Below are positions 35,437 to 45,901 of a stretch of 64,000 nt of DNA, in pieces. The number at the start of each line of letters is the position of its first letter. Within the stretch, counting starts at the first letter, position 1. A program made the translations under genes and the position numbers. Source of the stretch: Morchella semilibera (taxonomy: Eukaryota; Ascomycota; Pezizomycetes; Pezizales; Morchellaceae); assembly GCA_009192285.1 (NCBI GenBank), contig WBVU01000009.1, positions 1,054,001 through 1,118,000 of the forward strand, read 5' to 3'. Under the pieces are notes generated by a model. The model did not search any database and was not told where the DNA came from. It saw only the letters and a program-made list of their open reading frames with translations.

Positions 35437-36968
35437 TCAAACCCAAAGAGCCGAAGCTTGAACGGGAGCATACATATCACCCATCCCAACCATGCAGACC
35501 GTCTGCCAAACACCGAGTCCGATTCTAGGAGTGACACCACGGTAAAGACCCTTCAGTCCATTCTGCTGATAGATGTATTTCGCTGCTGTGCTGACAGTGA
35601 GCTTCTTGGGGCGGTTTGGATCCTCTTTCTTGCTCTGCATCTCAACACGGATGACCTATGAAAATATTAGCGTCTTTATCTTCATAGGGTCTGCATGTGT
35701 ATTCACCTCAATCGGTTGATTCCAAGCGCTCAAACCACCACCAAGAACACTAGCCAAGATCTTCTCCCACACAGCCAGTTTATCACCCTCACCCTTTCCA
35801 GTAGCCCTTCTGATACCCTGCTCAGCGAGCCTGCTCAAACCGAACCTGGAACCCCAGTTGGTCATTTGTCTAATTGCAACAGCGTTAACACCCCTATTAA
35901 TACCAGCGATACCATCCTTGCGGTAGATATCGGCAAAGACACCAAAGGTGGACTGTGGCTTGATTCCAGAAGCTGCCTGTTTGTGACGGGTGATTTCGGC
36001 CGTTTTCATACAGGTACAGAATCCCATGGTAGCATATGCCTGCGCAACACCACCGATGACACCCCCCGTGATACCGGCGGTGAAGCTTCCAGCTCCGAAA
36101 GTCCGAGCATAGTACCTGTGTCGGTGGTTAGCTGGAGTCTTTTTTCTCCCCAAAAGTACTAAAGCACGTGTAGTTCACTTACTCGGCCTCCGAGGAAACA
36201 AAAAGAAGAACTGCCCCTTTAGTTGATGCCTCGATCCATGCCTAAGTTTCAAACTCTTGGTCAGTATGTGCTCCGTTCAACCGGCGATTGCCGACGCTCG
36301 GCTCTTTGCATGTGCCAAAATAATTCAAAGGGTGCAACTAACCCACGGGATCAACCCCTGGTAGACTAAACGCACAGGTAAGAATCAGCTGCCACTCCCA
36401 TGCAAGGCGCTGAAGTGCGGGGGGGAGTGGGGGAGGGGAGAACAACGTACATCCGAAAACCCCACCACGATTCCATGTCGCCCTGAAAGCACTCCCAATG
36501 CCGTCGCCTCGGTTGGCTGCCATATGGGTCTGCAGGATAACAGTTCATCAGTTTTACCATATCTCAGTTGGACTTACTCCACATGAACAAGAAATTGCTC
36601 ACCTTGACCACCTCAAGAGGCTATCCCAATAAGAATATACTGATTAGCTACCTATCCGTGCTATTCTAAGATGTTTCGCGCAAGCAAGCCTGTGCAATCA
36701 TACCTGTCCCAATGTAGTGACCCTGTTGGCAAAAGGAAAAGAAAAGAAATCACAAAATTAGCCTCTTGTCCTCGGAGGCGAATATTCATAAGAATTAGAA
36801 CTTTGGAAAACATACTCAAACATGTTCAATCCAGCTCCCACTATCGCCATCAGTTAATGTTAGGCTTCCATCTCTTCCTTATGCATAGTAAGGGGAGGAC
36901 GTACGGAGCAGATTTGAGAAGCTCACAGGCTTTTTTTGGATCACATTCGTGGTGGTTTCGGCCGCCAT
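35437..36968 (-). CDS. YHM2: Mitochondrial citrate/oxoglutarate carrier, Yhm2-type
   Basis: Nine exons: 36968-36905, 36840-36816 (25 nt), 36722-36704 (19), 36620-36604 region ending 36603 (18), 36529-36451, 36365-36343 (23), 36241-36183, 36115-35707 and 35655-35437. They sum to 304 residues in frame. Yhm2 exchanges citrate and oxoglutarate across the inner membrane and supports cytosolic NADPH and acetyl-CoA supply. Family blocks: [118 protein letters not shown] and [18 protein letters not shown]. Carrier signatures appear as PLEVVK and PIEVIR, with the divergent CTCMKT in the middle repeat as in known Yhm2. Confidence 0.94.
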
Positions 36969-37453
36969 TGATAATTATTCTCTTGCTTTAAGGGTCCTGA
37001 CCAAGGACGGGAAAAATTGTAGCGTTGAGGGAAAGTGTTGGGAGATGTGCTGAGACGACGATAGCGAAGCTTTGATGAACAGAAGAGTTAGATGTGGTTT
37101 AAGAGGAGGGAAAGGAGGAGATAGATAAGGGGAAGGAATTAAAAGAAAAGTAAAAGGAGTCTGGTATGTACTTACCAAGTGGGATTTAGTTTGGGGGTGA
37201 AGTAAAAAAAAAACGCAAGCTCTGGTTTGTTGAGGACACCACTGGGTCGCGAACTCGGCGTGCGGCTGGTCCATCAATGCCCGTGCTTTTCGTGCAACCA
37301 TCGAGACAACAGTCCCAGCAGGAGATCCGAGTATGTCAACCCCATCCCGGGCACATCCAAATATCATGCCAGTGGAGTGCTTTTAACAGGATTGGCGGAT
37401 TTATACAAATGAAGGCTTAGTCACTAATGTCCTGAAGATCAATGCTATATCCC

Positions 37454-37576
37454 TTAAGTTGTCGGTAAATGCTGACCTCCGGCAAAAAGCAAATGGTGGC
37501 TTTTGTAGATCTTGTTATCTCTCTTATCAAATACAAATCCTGGCCCATAGTATAGGGGTCAGCATCGACAACTTAA
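37454..37576. mobile_element. TTAA-ended MITE, copy 1
   Basis: Begins TTAAGTTGTCGGTAAATGCTG and ends with the reverse-complementary CAGCATCGACAACTTAA. The element is about 123 bp, non-coding, and TTAA sits at both outer ends. Internal box 37507-37532 (AGATCTTGTTATCT...) matches two boxes in the element at 44656-44988. TTAA ends are typical of piggyBac-type insertions, but family assignment is inference. Confidence 0.6.
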
Positions 37577-37871
37577 GGATGAAGTATACATCCATAGGTT
37601 CCTGGGTCGGTGGGTATTTGTAGCTACATGTACCTACAGTGTACCCTTCTACATGTAGTAGATATGGTGCGGCGCGTCTTAAAGGTGACATGCCGGTATC
37701 TGAGTTGGAACACTCTGGTTGCTTATGAACCAATAAGATCCTTAAATTCCAGCCATGTTATGGCTGAAAACTAGATCTTGGCTGTAATTCTGTAATGTAG
37801 GGTATAAATGGGTATAATACTGTTCCACTTCACCAATTCTTGGCGCTTTTTACATACAAAAGTAGGTAAAT

Positions 37872-38006
37872 GGCATTGCTTATAACTTTTTAACCAGACA
37901 AGATATCAAAAATCTAACAGATCAAAGTCTTCATATTAGGTATATCTATAATTTAGCCTGTTAGATTTTTGATATCTTGTTTGGTTAAAAAGTTATAAAC
38001 GATGCA
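37872..38006. repeat. Long hairpin, 49-bp inverted arms
   Basis: Arms 37872-37920 and 37958-38006 are reverse complements at 45 of 49 positions, separated by 37 bp. Three of the four differences are transitions. The core of each arm reads TATAACTTTTTAACCA / TGGTTAAAAAGTTATA. Non-coding; probably a MITE remnant or a transcribed hairpin. Confidence 0.65.
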
Positions 38007-38100
38007 ATTTATATCACCTTTAACGTGCGCGGCACCATACATTGTATAGGTATATACATGTACTTATATAAAATCTACCCAAGATAAGAAGTATATACAT

Positions 38101-38140
38101 TTGCAACGGGGCAAATTTTCACGACCTTTTACTAAACGCC
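38101..38140. repeat. Dispersed 40-bp repeat, copy 2
   Basis: TTGCAACGGGGCAAA ... CACGACCTTTTACTAAACGCC, identical at 38 of 40 positions to the right half of the element at 23731-23811. It is flanked by AAGTATAT on both sides (38089-38096 and 38142-38149), which could be a target duplication. Confidence 0.6.
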
Positions 38141-38779
38141 TAAGTATATCTTTATATAAAAGTCTTGAGCTTGAATACTACATGTACATGTAGTAAAGTC
38201 CCAGCCATTCTCGTTGATCGGAGCGAAACTGTCTATAAACAATAGACTATAGAAAAAATATATTGGGGGGTTTTCTTGTTATCTACTTAGGTCAAAGTAC
38301 TTCCCCTAGTTGGAAGCTAATCTAAAACAGCCATTTTCAGGCATGTTGTACATTATGGCTTCGGTCAGAATTTTCTTTTGGAACATACGTGTATGTACCT
38401 GTATCTTCAGAAGTACTCGGTGATAAAAACTACTCAGGTCCCTAAAACTGGTTATATAGCCCCAATAGGATGATCAAATCGACCTGGGCCCAGAGTTCTG
38501 GGGCTTGGCACATATAAATCTCGATCTGAGTCAGAACCATGGAATTGGTCATATAGAATCACTCGGTATATGAAGGTGAGCGTGATTACGTGGTACTGAA
38601 AGCTCAGGTTTTTATTCTATAGAGGCAATATTGGGCTTAACATTTTGAGAACTACATGTATCCTCCAAACCTTTATCTTATCTAATCTAATCTCTTGTTA
38701 ATTTGAGGCTCAAAAAAAATCCCTCTCCCATGGACAACTTCAACCCAAACCTCACCACAAACCAGCCAAATAAACTACA

Positions 38780-39137
38780 ATGATTGTCCGCTACATCTCG
38801 AACGTAACGATCGCCTTCAACCCATTCTCACCTCGTGCACGAACGGCACGACTGTTCATGAGTCTTCTCCCACCGGATGCCCGGACAATGATGAAGGTCA
38901 ACACTAAAGTTCTTCCCCGAACATCTGAGTTGGGCGGAAGCATTCATGTTGTGTTTAGTATGTGCGCCTAACAACTGCGGCAACTGGAGGAAACCATAAA
39001 GCAGGATAACTAATAGATGTATAGAGGACGGCAAGGAGGTCAAGCTGGACACATCGAAAATGGGGATTACGGACGTAGTTGAGGAGTGCGATCGGCACTC
39101 TAGAACACTGCAAAGGAAGGATGCATTGACGGGTTAA
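38780..39137 (+). CDS. MRPL44: Mitochondrial large-subunit ribosomal protein mL53 (Mrpl44)
   Basis: Two exons, 38780-38957 and 39025-39137, with a 67-nt intron (GTATGT donor, CTAAT branch); 96 residues. This small mitoribosomal protein has the family pattern: MIVRYISNVTIAFNPFSPRA, ARLFMSLLPPDARTMMKVNT, VLPR, then KDGKEVKLDTSKMGITDVVE and HSRTL in the second exon. The intron falls directly before KDGKE, so neither exon alone looks complete. The gene stands isolated in a repeat-rich region and is divergent from YHM2. Confidence 0.9.
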
Positions 39138-40026
39138 TAGTGCAAAGGAGCTTCTGCGGATAAAGGGTTTACAGTGGGCAATTATACCCAATAAAAGCTT
39201 AGAACCACTACTGCGAGGATCCCGGTTTAATGTTTTCCCTAATATTATGAACCAGAGCCAAGTCTACAAAACACAAAATAGTGAATAGTAGTTCCAAAGC
39301 GAACAAATCATTTTGGCATGCGTTAAGTGTTATATCATACGATCGCGGTTAGGGGTAATAGGGGTAAAAGAACTATATTGCCATGTGGGTTCAATACAAC
39401 TACATACATGTGTATATCCCCTAGCTATAGGCGCATAAATTCGGGGTTTTGCTGTTTACTGTACCTGAAACTTTGGTTAAACTAACTTCTTGGGGTAGTG
39501 GGAACTGTGGTTATATTGATATATACTAAATAGCACCTAGTGTTAATATTATTCTCATGCCCACCCACAAGGCACCCTAAGAGAGCTAGAAACGAGCCCA
39601 GGTTTGAACACGCTCTTTATTAGCTGAGGTGTGTTGATTAATGAACTAAACAAAGAAAATAGCTGAGGTTTAGTGGAATAGGTCGTCTTTTAGTACACCT
39701 AAATGTAAGATTTACCGCTTTATCTACTAGAGGGACAAGTATATACATGTACATACATTATTTAGATATCGTTGAGGCTAATAGTTTTGATGGATGACGT
39801 ACTGTCGAGGGGGGGAATCTACCATAACCCGAACGTATCCTATCAATATTGAATATTGCGCTCGACTTACTTGTCTCCTTTGATTTGACCTTCCTCTTTT
39901 ACTCCACTTGGAATATCAACGTATACTGCGTTGACTTAAACCAGCTCCAGCTACGAGCTATCTACTATCCACACTCACTATCCTCTTATCTTAATTCATC
40001 TCTTTACAAAAGATATTCTGCTCCAA
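39138..40026. other. Intergenic, 0.9 kb
   Basis: AT-rich, one exact TACATGTA (about 39745). The last 180 bp are pyrimidine-rich and may be the 5' leader of the next gene. No coding signal. Confidence 0.5.
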
Positions 40027-40770
40027 ATGGAATCTAGAGAAGAAATCACCGAGTTTATCGACAAGAGATTCCAGGGCATCGGATGTTTATTTGATGCTCT
40101 AGGGTATACCACGTCTTCTGTCCCTGTATGCACAAAAGACTCTGGGGGCCATAAAGTAGAGCCAGCTTATCTACGCGTATACCCCCCAAACCCCAACTAT
40201 TTTACTAAAGAATATGACAAGAGAAGCTGTGGGGCTCCATCTCTTTCACCTTATTTATCTTCTTAGTATCATCACCTGGGAAATAAAAATCCTATACGTT
40301 CTACTAGATATTTAAGACCAACTGAAGACGCTAGATCTGCCGGGAATACCGAAGCTGCTGGAGCTTCTGGAGCTCATTTGAGGCACGGAAAGGTTCCTTT
40401 GACGGACTATCGCTCGTATATGGGGGGTTTTCCAGGAGAAGATGAGTGGGAGGATATATTTGATGACACTAAAGACCTTAGGGAGAAGCAAAAGCAGCGG
40501 CAGAAGCAGGAAGTAAAGGACGGGGAACGGAAAAGAATGGAGAGAAGCGAGGAAAGTAAAGAAAACGGAGATTACGTTGATCTGCGCTGCTCAAAACTGA
40601 GTGGGCATTTCGCCTGGGTCCTGGTGGACGGAGAAAAGATAGGGGGCGGACTGTCTGAAGTTACATCCCGCCAGCAATCATCCCCACAGGGTTCCTCTCT
40701 CACAGATGAGGCCTTGGTGGAAGAAGAACCTCATGGGGATGATTTTATTATTATTAGATACAGAAAGTAG
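40027..40770 (+). CDS. Hypothetical acidic protein
   Basis: Best read as two exons, 40027-40176 and 40267-40770; 217 residues. An in-frame TAG at 40264-40266 would otherwise stop the frame. The 90-nt segment GTATAC ... TTATTTATCTTCTTAG is a credible intron, with a pyrimidine-rich acceptor and an ACTAAAG branch-like site, and removing it leaves phase 0. The N-terminus starts MESREEITEFIDKRFQGIGC; the C-terminal half is charged (EDEWEDIFDD, REKQKQRQKQE) with an ordered patch SGHFAWVLVDGEKIGGGLS and an acidic tail. No family recognised. It could be a lineage-specific gene, or a decaying one if the intron is not real. Confidence 0.55.
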
Positions 40771-41564
40771 AGTTAGCATGCACTAAACTGTGGGTATCTG
40801 CCCTGGTCCGACTCGAAGAGCTACATGTATTTCCCCTACAGCCAGTAGGTTGGGCGATACAAGTCATGAATATGCACTAACGCGTGGACCTGTGGGCTTA
40901 GGTTTTTTGACCGTGTTCTTCCGTTCGAGGGGGTGCAGTGGGGTGGGATTAAAGTTGCAGGGTTTAGTACTGCGAGTGATTGTGTGTGATGCATTTTCGA
41001 TAGAGGTTTTTTTTTTTTTACTTGTCAGTCTAGGGTTTTGTTTACTAACACTAGTCACAAGCCCACAGACTCCCTACGTATAGATCAAAGCAGTACCCAG
41101 GTCAACCCCCCTTGAGGCTTTGGTTGATAAATTGAGCTATGACTAGAGTCGGAATGTGTGCGGGAACTAGAAAGTCTAAGGTTGCTTCTAAGGGGGTATA
41201 GTTTTTTGAATAAGATTCAATGTTTAGTTTGATCAGAGCTGTTTTCCAACTTTGCGGAACTACATGGCATGTAAGCGACCAAAAACCAATGTGAGTAGCA
41301 TTTTTATAACCCTTAACACAGCAAGGTCTTTTCAACATAGATCAAACCCCCAAACTTGAAACAGCACTCGTAATTAGTTAACGCTCTGAGACTGTGAGAT
41401 ATGTATAGCGGTAAAGCCAGCCCTAGAACCCCTATTCTCACAACAAATAGCTATAGCTATAGGGTGGTTAGTTCATGAAATTGGTAAAAATACAAAGCAC
41501 AGATACAGATCCTGTGAAGGTGCAGGTACCGAAACCTCGCAGGCACTTGTGGACTAACCCTACA
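40771..41564. other. Intergenic, convergent
   Basis: Convergent flanks of the acidic-protein gene and the SAE2 gene, with one TACATGTA (about 40822). Short open frames only. Confidence 0.5.
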
Positions 41565-44474
41565 TCACCGGTCCTTGTAAATGTACCTTCCCTTCCCACC
41601 TTTCTCGGCTTCTCTCCTCATTTCCTCAACCTTCTTTACCCTCATTTCCTCAGCCGCTCCATGCTGCATCTCAAGGTCTTGTGTATCAGGAAAATCCGCA
41701 TCCCAAAATCCTGGTGGACTCTTTCGTCTAGGAAATGCATCCCTATGCCTCCCAAACTTAGCCGTAAACTTTGCATCCAACGCCACTTCTCCTTCATCAC
41801 AAACTGCATCGGTAGATGCTGGAGAGCTGGATCTCCACCTGGGCCCCTTAGGTGGAGAGGATGGTAAACCAGCTGCCTCGACAAATCCTGAAAGCCCCTT
41901 GCAGCAGGACTTTGCACACCCAGGTAGACATTTACGTGCCTCGCGATTTCGAACAGTCTCGGCAAATGCATAGTCTCTCCCATCATTCACCCTTGGGTTG
42001 ACCCGAAAGTGTGAAATGTCAAGCTTAGTCTGACGTGAGCAGTTCTTCTGTTTCTCCTTGGGATACCCTATAGCATCAACCCAGCCCTTCCGTGCCTTTC
42101 GGTTCGGCGGCTCACTTGTACTTCCAGAGATTTCCGGTTCCTTCCTGCGGGTGTTCTTCGGTGGAGCACTATCCCAAGTCCGCGCTGTTTTCTTCAAATG
42201 CGAAAGACTTGGGGTTCTTGTCGAGTGTAGCATTTCACTTAACTTTGGAATGCCTTCCAGTTTCCTCTGTTCTTCGGATATATCACTAGTCTCAGTATCG
42301 TCAACCCCACCAGTCCCGTCCTCGGTGATTTGTGCTATTGAATCTCTGGCCGCTACGCGGCGTTTTGCTTTAGGCTTCTCGGAAATTCCCCTACCACTCC
42401 TTCCCTTACCACTAGCTGTAACTCTTCTAACAGGAGTTAAGAGAGAAGGTTTGTTTACGCTTTCTGTCGGGGGTGGGCCAGTCCCCGCCTCGTTGTTACT
42501 CGTATCTGGGCTCTTGTGGGCTGGTACCGTTGATTTAGTACTAGCTATCCCAGGTGGTACCCGCGATTTTCTCTGGTAAAAGATCCCAACAGGGTGCATG
42601 GCCGACGATGAGGGTTCCTGGAATAGAGCATCGTCTTGATTGTTCCACAAAATACCTTCATCTTCATCCTGAGTATCCTCTACTGTCGTTGGATCCTGGG
42701 TCTGTGGTGCACCAGGTATCCTGTTGACCGTGAACCCACCGTTAATCCAACCAGGCCTACCACTAGAATTTATACTAGATGTTGATCCTTCTCTAGGGAG
42801 AGGATTGGCTGTCCTTTGTCTCTTACGAGGCGTATCTGGCTTATGACCGATGTCATCTAGATCCAAACTTTCTTGTTCGTAAAGATGATAACCAAAGCCC
42901 TCGCTGCTTGCAGCACTTGATTCGCTCTTGATCATAACAGGGTCACTTATAGACCCTCCTTCTTCTGTACATCTGTTCTCCTTTTCACCACCTGCCTTTG
43001 GAACGTTGGAGACCATATTAGGGCGCGGCCGGTCATATAGTTTCTGGGTTGGCGTAGTATTGATATCTGGTGATTCGCCACTATCACTTTCTGTATCAGA
43101 GGCGTAATCTTGGGTAATAGCAGCCAGTGTGCTCTTAGGGCTCTCTCTAGTTGCAGTGGGTGCCTCGGCCCCAGCCCCAAGGGCTGCTGGTAGTGACGGA
43201 GGGTTTTCGTTACTTTCCGTTAGTTCTGAGCGAGCCCCCTCCATAGATGAAAGGAGTCCTTTTTTGGTGACTTTGGTACCACTGGAAGTTTTCACGTCAA
43301 CACCTAGGTCTTCAGATCCGGTTTTACCAATAGAATCTCTGGACTTTGCAAAGATACTCGGTTTCATTGGGATTGCGTGTGATGTCTCAGGAATAAGTAT
43401 TGGCTTGTTCGGCGAAAGTGACGGTGGCTTTGCGTAAGGAGTTTTACTCATCGTTGGGGTAATAGATGTTGTGTTGCCATCTAGGCACTGCCGCCCCCCG
43501 TCCTCAGGCACCATGGTCCCTTCTCGCTTTCTCTTTTTCGATTTCTCTATGCGCTCTTTGTCTGTTTTTATCCATGCTTCCCAGACCTTTTTGTTCTTAA
43601 TGTATTTCTCTTGAAGTTCTAGGTAGGCGTTCTTGAGCTTTAATGTCTCGCTTCGAACAGAATCATAACGAGTAGTGAGTTCATGATATGCCTCCGCGAA
43701 ATTCTCATGGCCATGTATTGGGCTTGTCTGTGTCGCCTGGTCATTTGAATAGAGATCCTCGGTTTGCACACCACGATCACCAGCGATATTGGATGATATT
43801 GACGTTTGTATCGATGATTTACGAGGCGGTGATACTGCTCTCTCCAGGGTCGGGAGCCTCTGCGGAGGTGAGGCAAGACTCAAGGCTGAAGGGAGAGGGG
43901 TCAAGTTCTCCTTGCCTTCTAGCAGCTCCCTAGGAGGTGTACCCAGCCTACAAATGTAAGTAAATAAGCTTTGCGCTACAGTTGGGAAAGAATGTGATTA
44001 AAGCATACGCTCTCCGTCTACGTCCTCTGCCCGATTTTACTTTGGGGGCCAAACGATCTTCGAGATTCGCGTTTTCAACGAGAGCCTCTGCTAGCTCGCA
44101 TTTCAGATGGTGTATCTCGTCCTTTTGCTCCGCTATCTTCTTTAAATATTCCAATTTCGACTTTTCATGTACGTCAAGCTGTCATCCCCACAGGTTAAAA
44201 AAACTCTGACACCTATAGCAGGAGTGATGAACCCTACTAGAAGCCCCTGTCCATCTAAACGCCCCTTTAGAATTCTGATCACCTTTTCCTGTTCTACTTG
44301 TTCTTCGACCCCTTTTGACCGAACATCACGTCAGTTTTGCCTAATCGTCGGTTTATACCCCAAACTTTGCGATTTACCTTTTTTCAGCACCGATTCCAGG
44401 TATTTCTCCAAATCTCCAAAAAGCTGAGACCCGATTTCGCTGAACGCGGTGCGGTGCCTCTCGATAATGTCCAT
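41565..44474 (-). CDS. Sae2/Ctp1/CtIP-type DNA-end resection factor
   Basis: Four exons, 44474-44378, 44311-44238, 44178-44009 and 43947-41565; 907 residues, all phases consistent. The family stimulates the Mre11-Rad50-Nbs1 nuclease to open hairpins and start resection at double-strand breaks. The N-terminus (MDIIERHRTAFSEIGSQLFG, then YLKKIAEQKDEIHHLKCELA) is a coiled-coil oligomerisation region. The middle is long, Ser/Thr-rich and probably disordered, with many SP/TP sites suitable for CDK or checkpoint kinases. The C-terminus carries the diagnostic domain: ISHFRVNPRVNDGRDYAF, CLPGCAKSCC, then KFGRHRDAFPRRKSPPGFWD and FPDTQDLE, including the RHR DNA-contact motif. It is longer than yeast Sae2 and closer in size to CtIP. 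Confidence 0.92.
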
Positions 44475-44655
44475 CACTGAGGCGAGCTACCAATAATATT
44501 TCGGAAGCTCTAGGGAGGTGGAGTTTGTAGAATAGTATTAGATGACTAGGATGAGAGAACGTCTCTGAGCACTCGGGGGACGCGCAGATTGATTATCAAA
44601 GTTCGCTAAACGTGACACGATCTTCAGCCGCTGACGCCAAGATATCACTCTACTA

Positions 44656-44988
44656 TTAATCGCTGTCTCTAGTCAGTAAAGTACTGACCCCTCTAATTTT
44701 GTGTGTCATTACTAATAGATCCCGTTGTCTCCCTTATCAAATAATATATACATAGATCTTCTACACAAATTTATTATATAATTATGTCTTGGATAAGACA
44801 TTAGAGAATCTCTCATAAGGTTCGAATCGCAGGTTTATGAATGAGAGAGATTCTCCGGGGTCAGTATTTACAGACTAAGTAATAGACGTATAGGAGATCA
44901 TTTAATAAGGGAGATAACAAGATCTGTTAGCAAAAGTCACCAATCTTTGCCCCCCCCCCCCCGGGGTCAGGATTTACTGACAGCTTAA
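44656..44988. mobile_element. TTAA-ended MITE, copy 2 (possibly nested pair)
   Basis: TTAA at both ends (44656-44659 and 44985-44988). The right end, read inward, is TTAAGCTGTCAGTAAATC and CTGACCCCGG, matching the end of the element at 37454-37576. The left end has GCTGTC and AGTCAGTAAAGTACTGACCCC. A third inverted copy (GGGGTCAGTATTTACAGACT) lies at about 44858-44877, so one element may sit inside another. Inverted internal boxes 44717-44742 and 44900-44925 match at 22 of 26 positions, with transitions only. A second inner inverted pair (AGAGAATCTCTCAT / ATGAGAGAGATTCTC) lies at 44803-44855. Non-coding. Confidence 0.6.
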
Positions 44989-45185
44989 AGGATACTTGGG
45001 TAGCTAAATTTGGAAAATAAGAGAAGCATTTGAATCAGCTTAAACTACAAAAACCTATTCAGCGACATCACCAGTTAAATTAATAAGAACCGTTCGGAAG
45101 TAAGACAAAACGGAGTTTCCACCCATGTAAACGCCTATTGCCCTAAGTAAATACACCTTATCATGTTAGTAAAGATATGAGCATG

Positions 45186-45644
45186 TACATGTACATGCAC
45201 ATGTGGTATTGTAATTTAGTAGTTACATACATGTAGCTCTCTTAGTACTTTACTCTGCCTAGATACATGTACTACGCGTGTAGGGGTAAATCTGTTGACA
45301 GTGAGAACTACAGTACCAAAAAAGGGGATGTAATAGATACCATAGCAATACGGTATCGTGAAAAACTTCTGAATTAAATCGGAATTTCGGCCATTATACC
45401 ATAGCAATGCTGTAGCAATACCGGAGTGTCATGGTATTCTGACAGATAAGGTACTAGATACACCCGCTTTTTTGGTACTGTACATGTATGTTTGGCGCTC
45501 CTAATCTGGTTTCGTCATTACCTATTTCAGAGCGAGTTGGGCCAAATTGGGGTCGGTTACATACATGTAATCTATAGAGGCCGCCGTCGCACTAAGGACC
45601 AGTTGTAACCATGATACGAGTCATTATTTTCAAAGATACATGTA
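45186..45644. repeat. Cluster of six TACATGTA palindromes
   Basis: Exact copies at 45186-45193, 45228-45235, 45264-45271, 45481-45488, 45562-45569 and 45637-45644: six in 460 bp. One abuts the right end of the MITE at 45309-45482. This is the densest group in the window. Confidence 0.75.
45309..45482. mobile_element. TA-flanked MITE with CAGTACC ends
   Basis: The outermost 16 bp are perfect inverted repeats: TACAGTACCAAAAAAG at 45309-45324 and its reverse complement at 45467-45482. Further inside, GGGGATGTAATAGATACC pairs imperfectly with GGTACTAGATACACCCGC. The element is 174 bp and non-coding. The TA at each outer edge is compatible with a Tc1/mariner-type TA target (inference). Confidence 0.65.
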
Positions 45645-45901
45645 GTTAATTCGGCTAATTCGACTACCTGAAAGTCTATCCCAGTGCCTCTCCATGTTGA
45701 TGAAATGGCTATCAATACCAGGATGGTCCAGTGCATATTTGACTAAGCTCACGATAACGCGAATAGGGAAATGATAACAGTGAGTGGCTCAAGCCGCCAC
45801 TGGTCATCTTCAACGTCAATCCGTCAACGTTTTTGAGTAGACATAGCTTCCAGACTCGAAAATTAAGGGAATCAGCCCACCTCCAGCAGTTTTTCGGCGC
45901 A

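Larger units (their letters stand above)
36969..38779. other. Repeat-rich spacer, 1.8 kb
   Basis: Between divergent YHM2 and mL53. It contains three separate inverted-repeat or repeat units (37454-37576, 37872-38006 and 38101-38140) and six TACATGTA copies, including an overlapping pair TACATGTACATGTA near 38184. No gene seen. Confidence 0.55.
44475..45901. other. Divergent, repeat-rich spacer
   Basis: 1.4 kb between divergent genes. Holds two MITE-like elements (44656-44988 and 45309-45482), a C13 run, and six TACATGTA copies. No coding signal. The last 70 bp are the likely F-box leader. Confidence 0.55.

Noticed and set aside
40027-40770. Pseudogene with an in-frame stop
   Set aside because: A 90-nt segment with credible splice sites removes the stop in frame, so an intron is the simpler reading.
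44818-44828. GGTTCGAATCG, like a tRNA B box
   Set aside because: No A box at proper distance and no cloverleaf pairing; it lies inside the MITE at 44656-44988.
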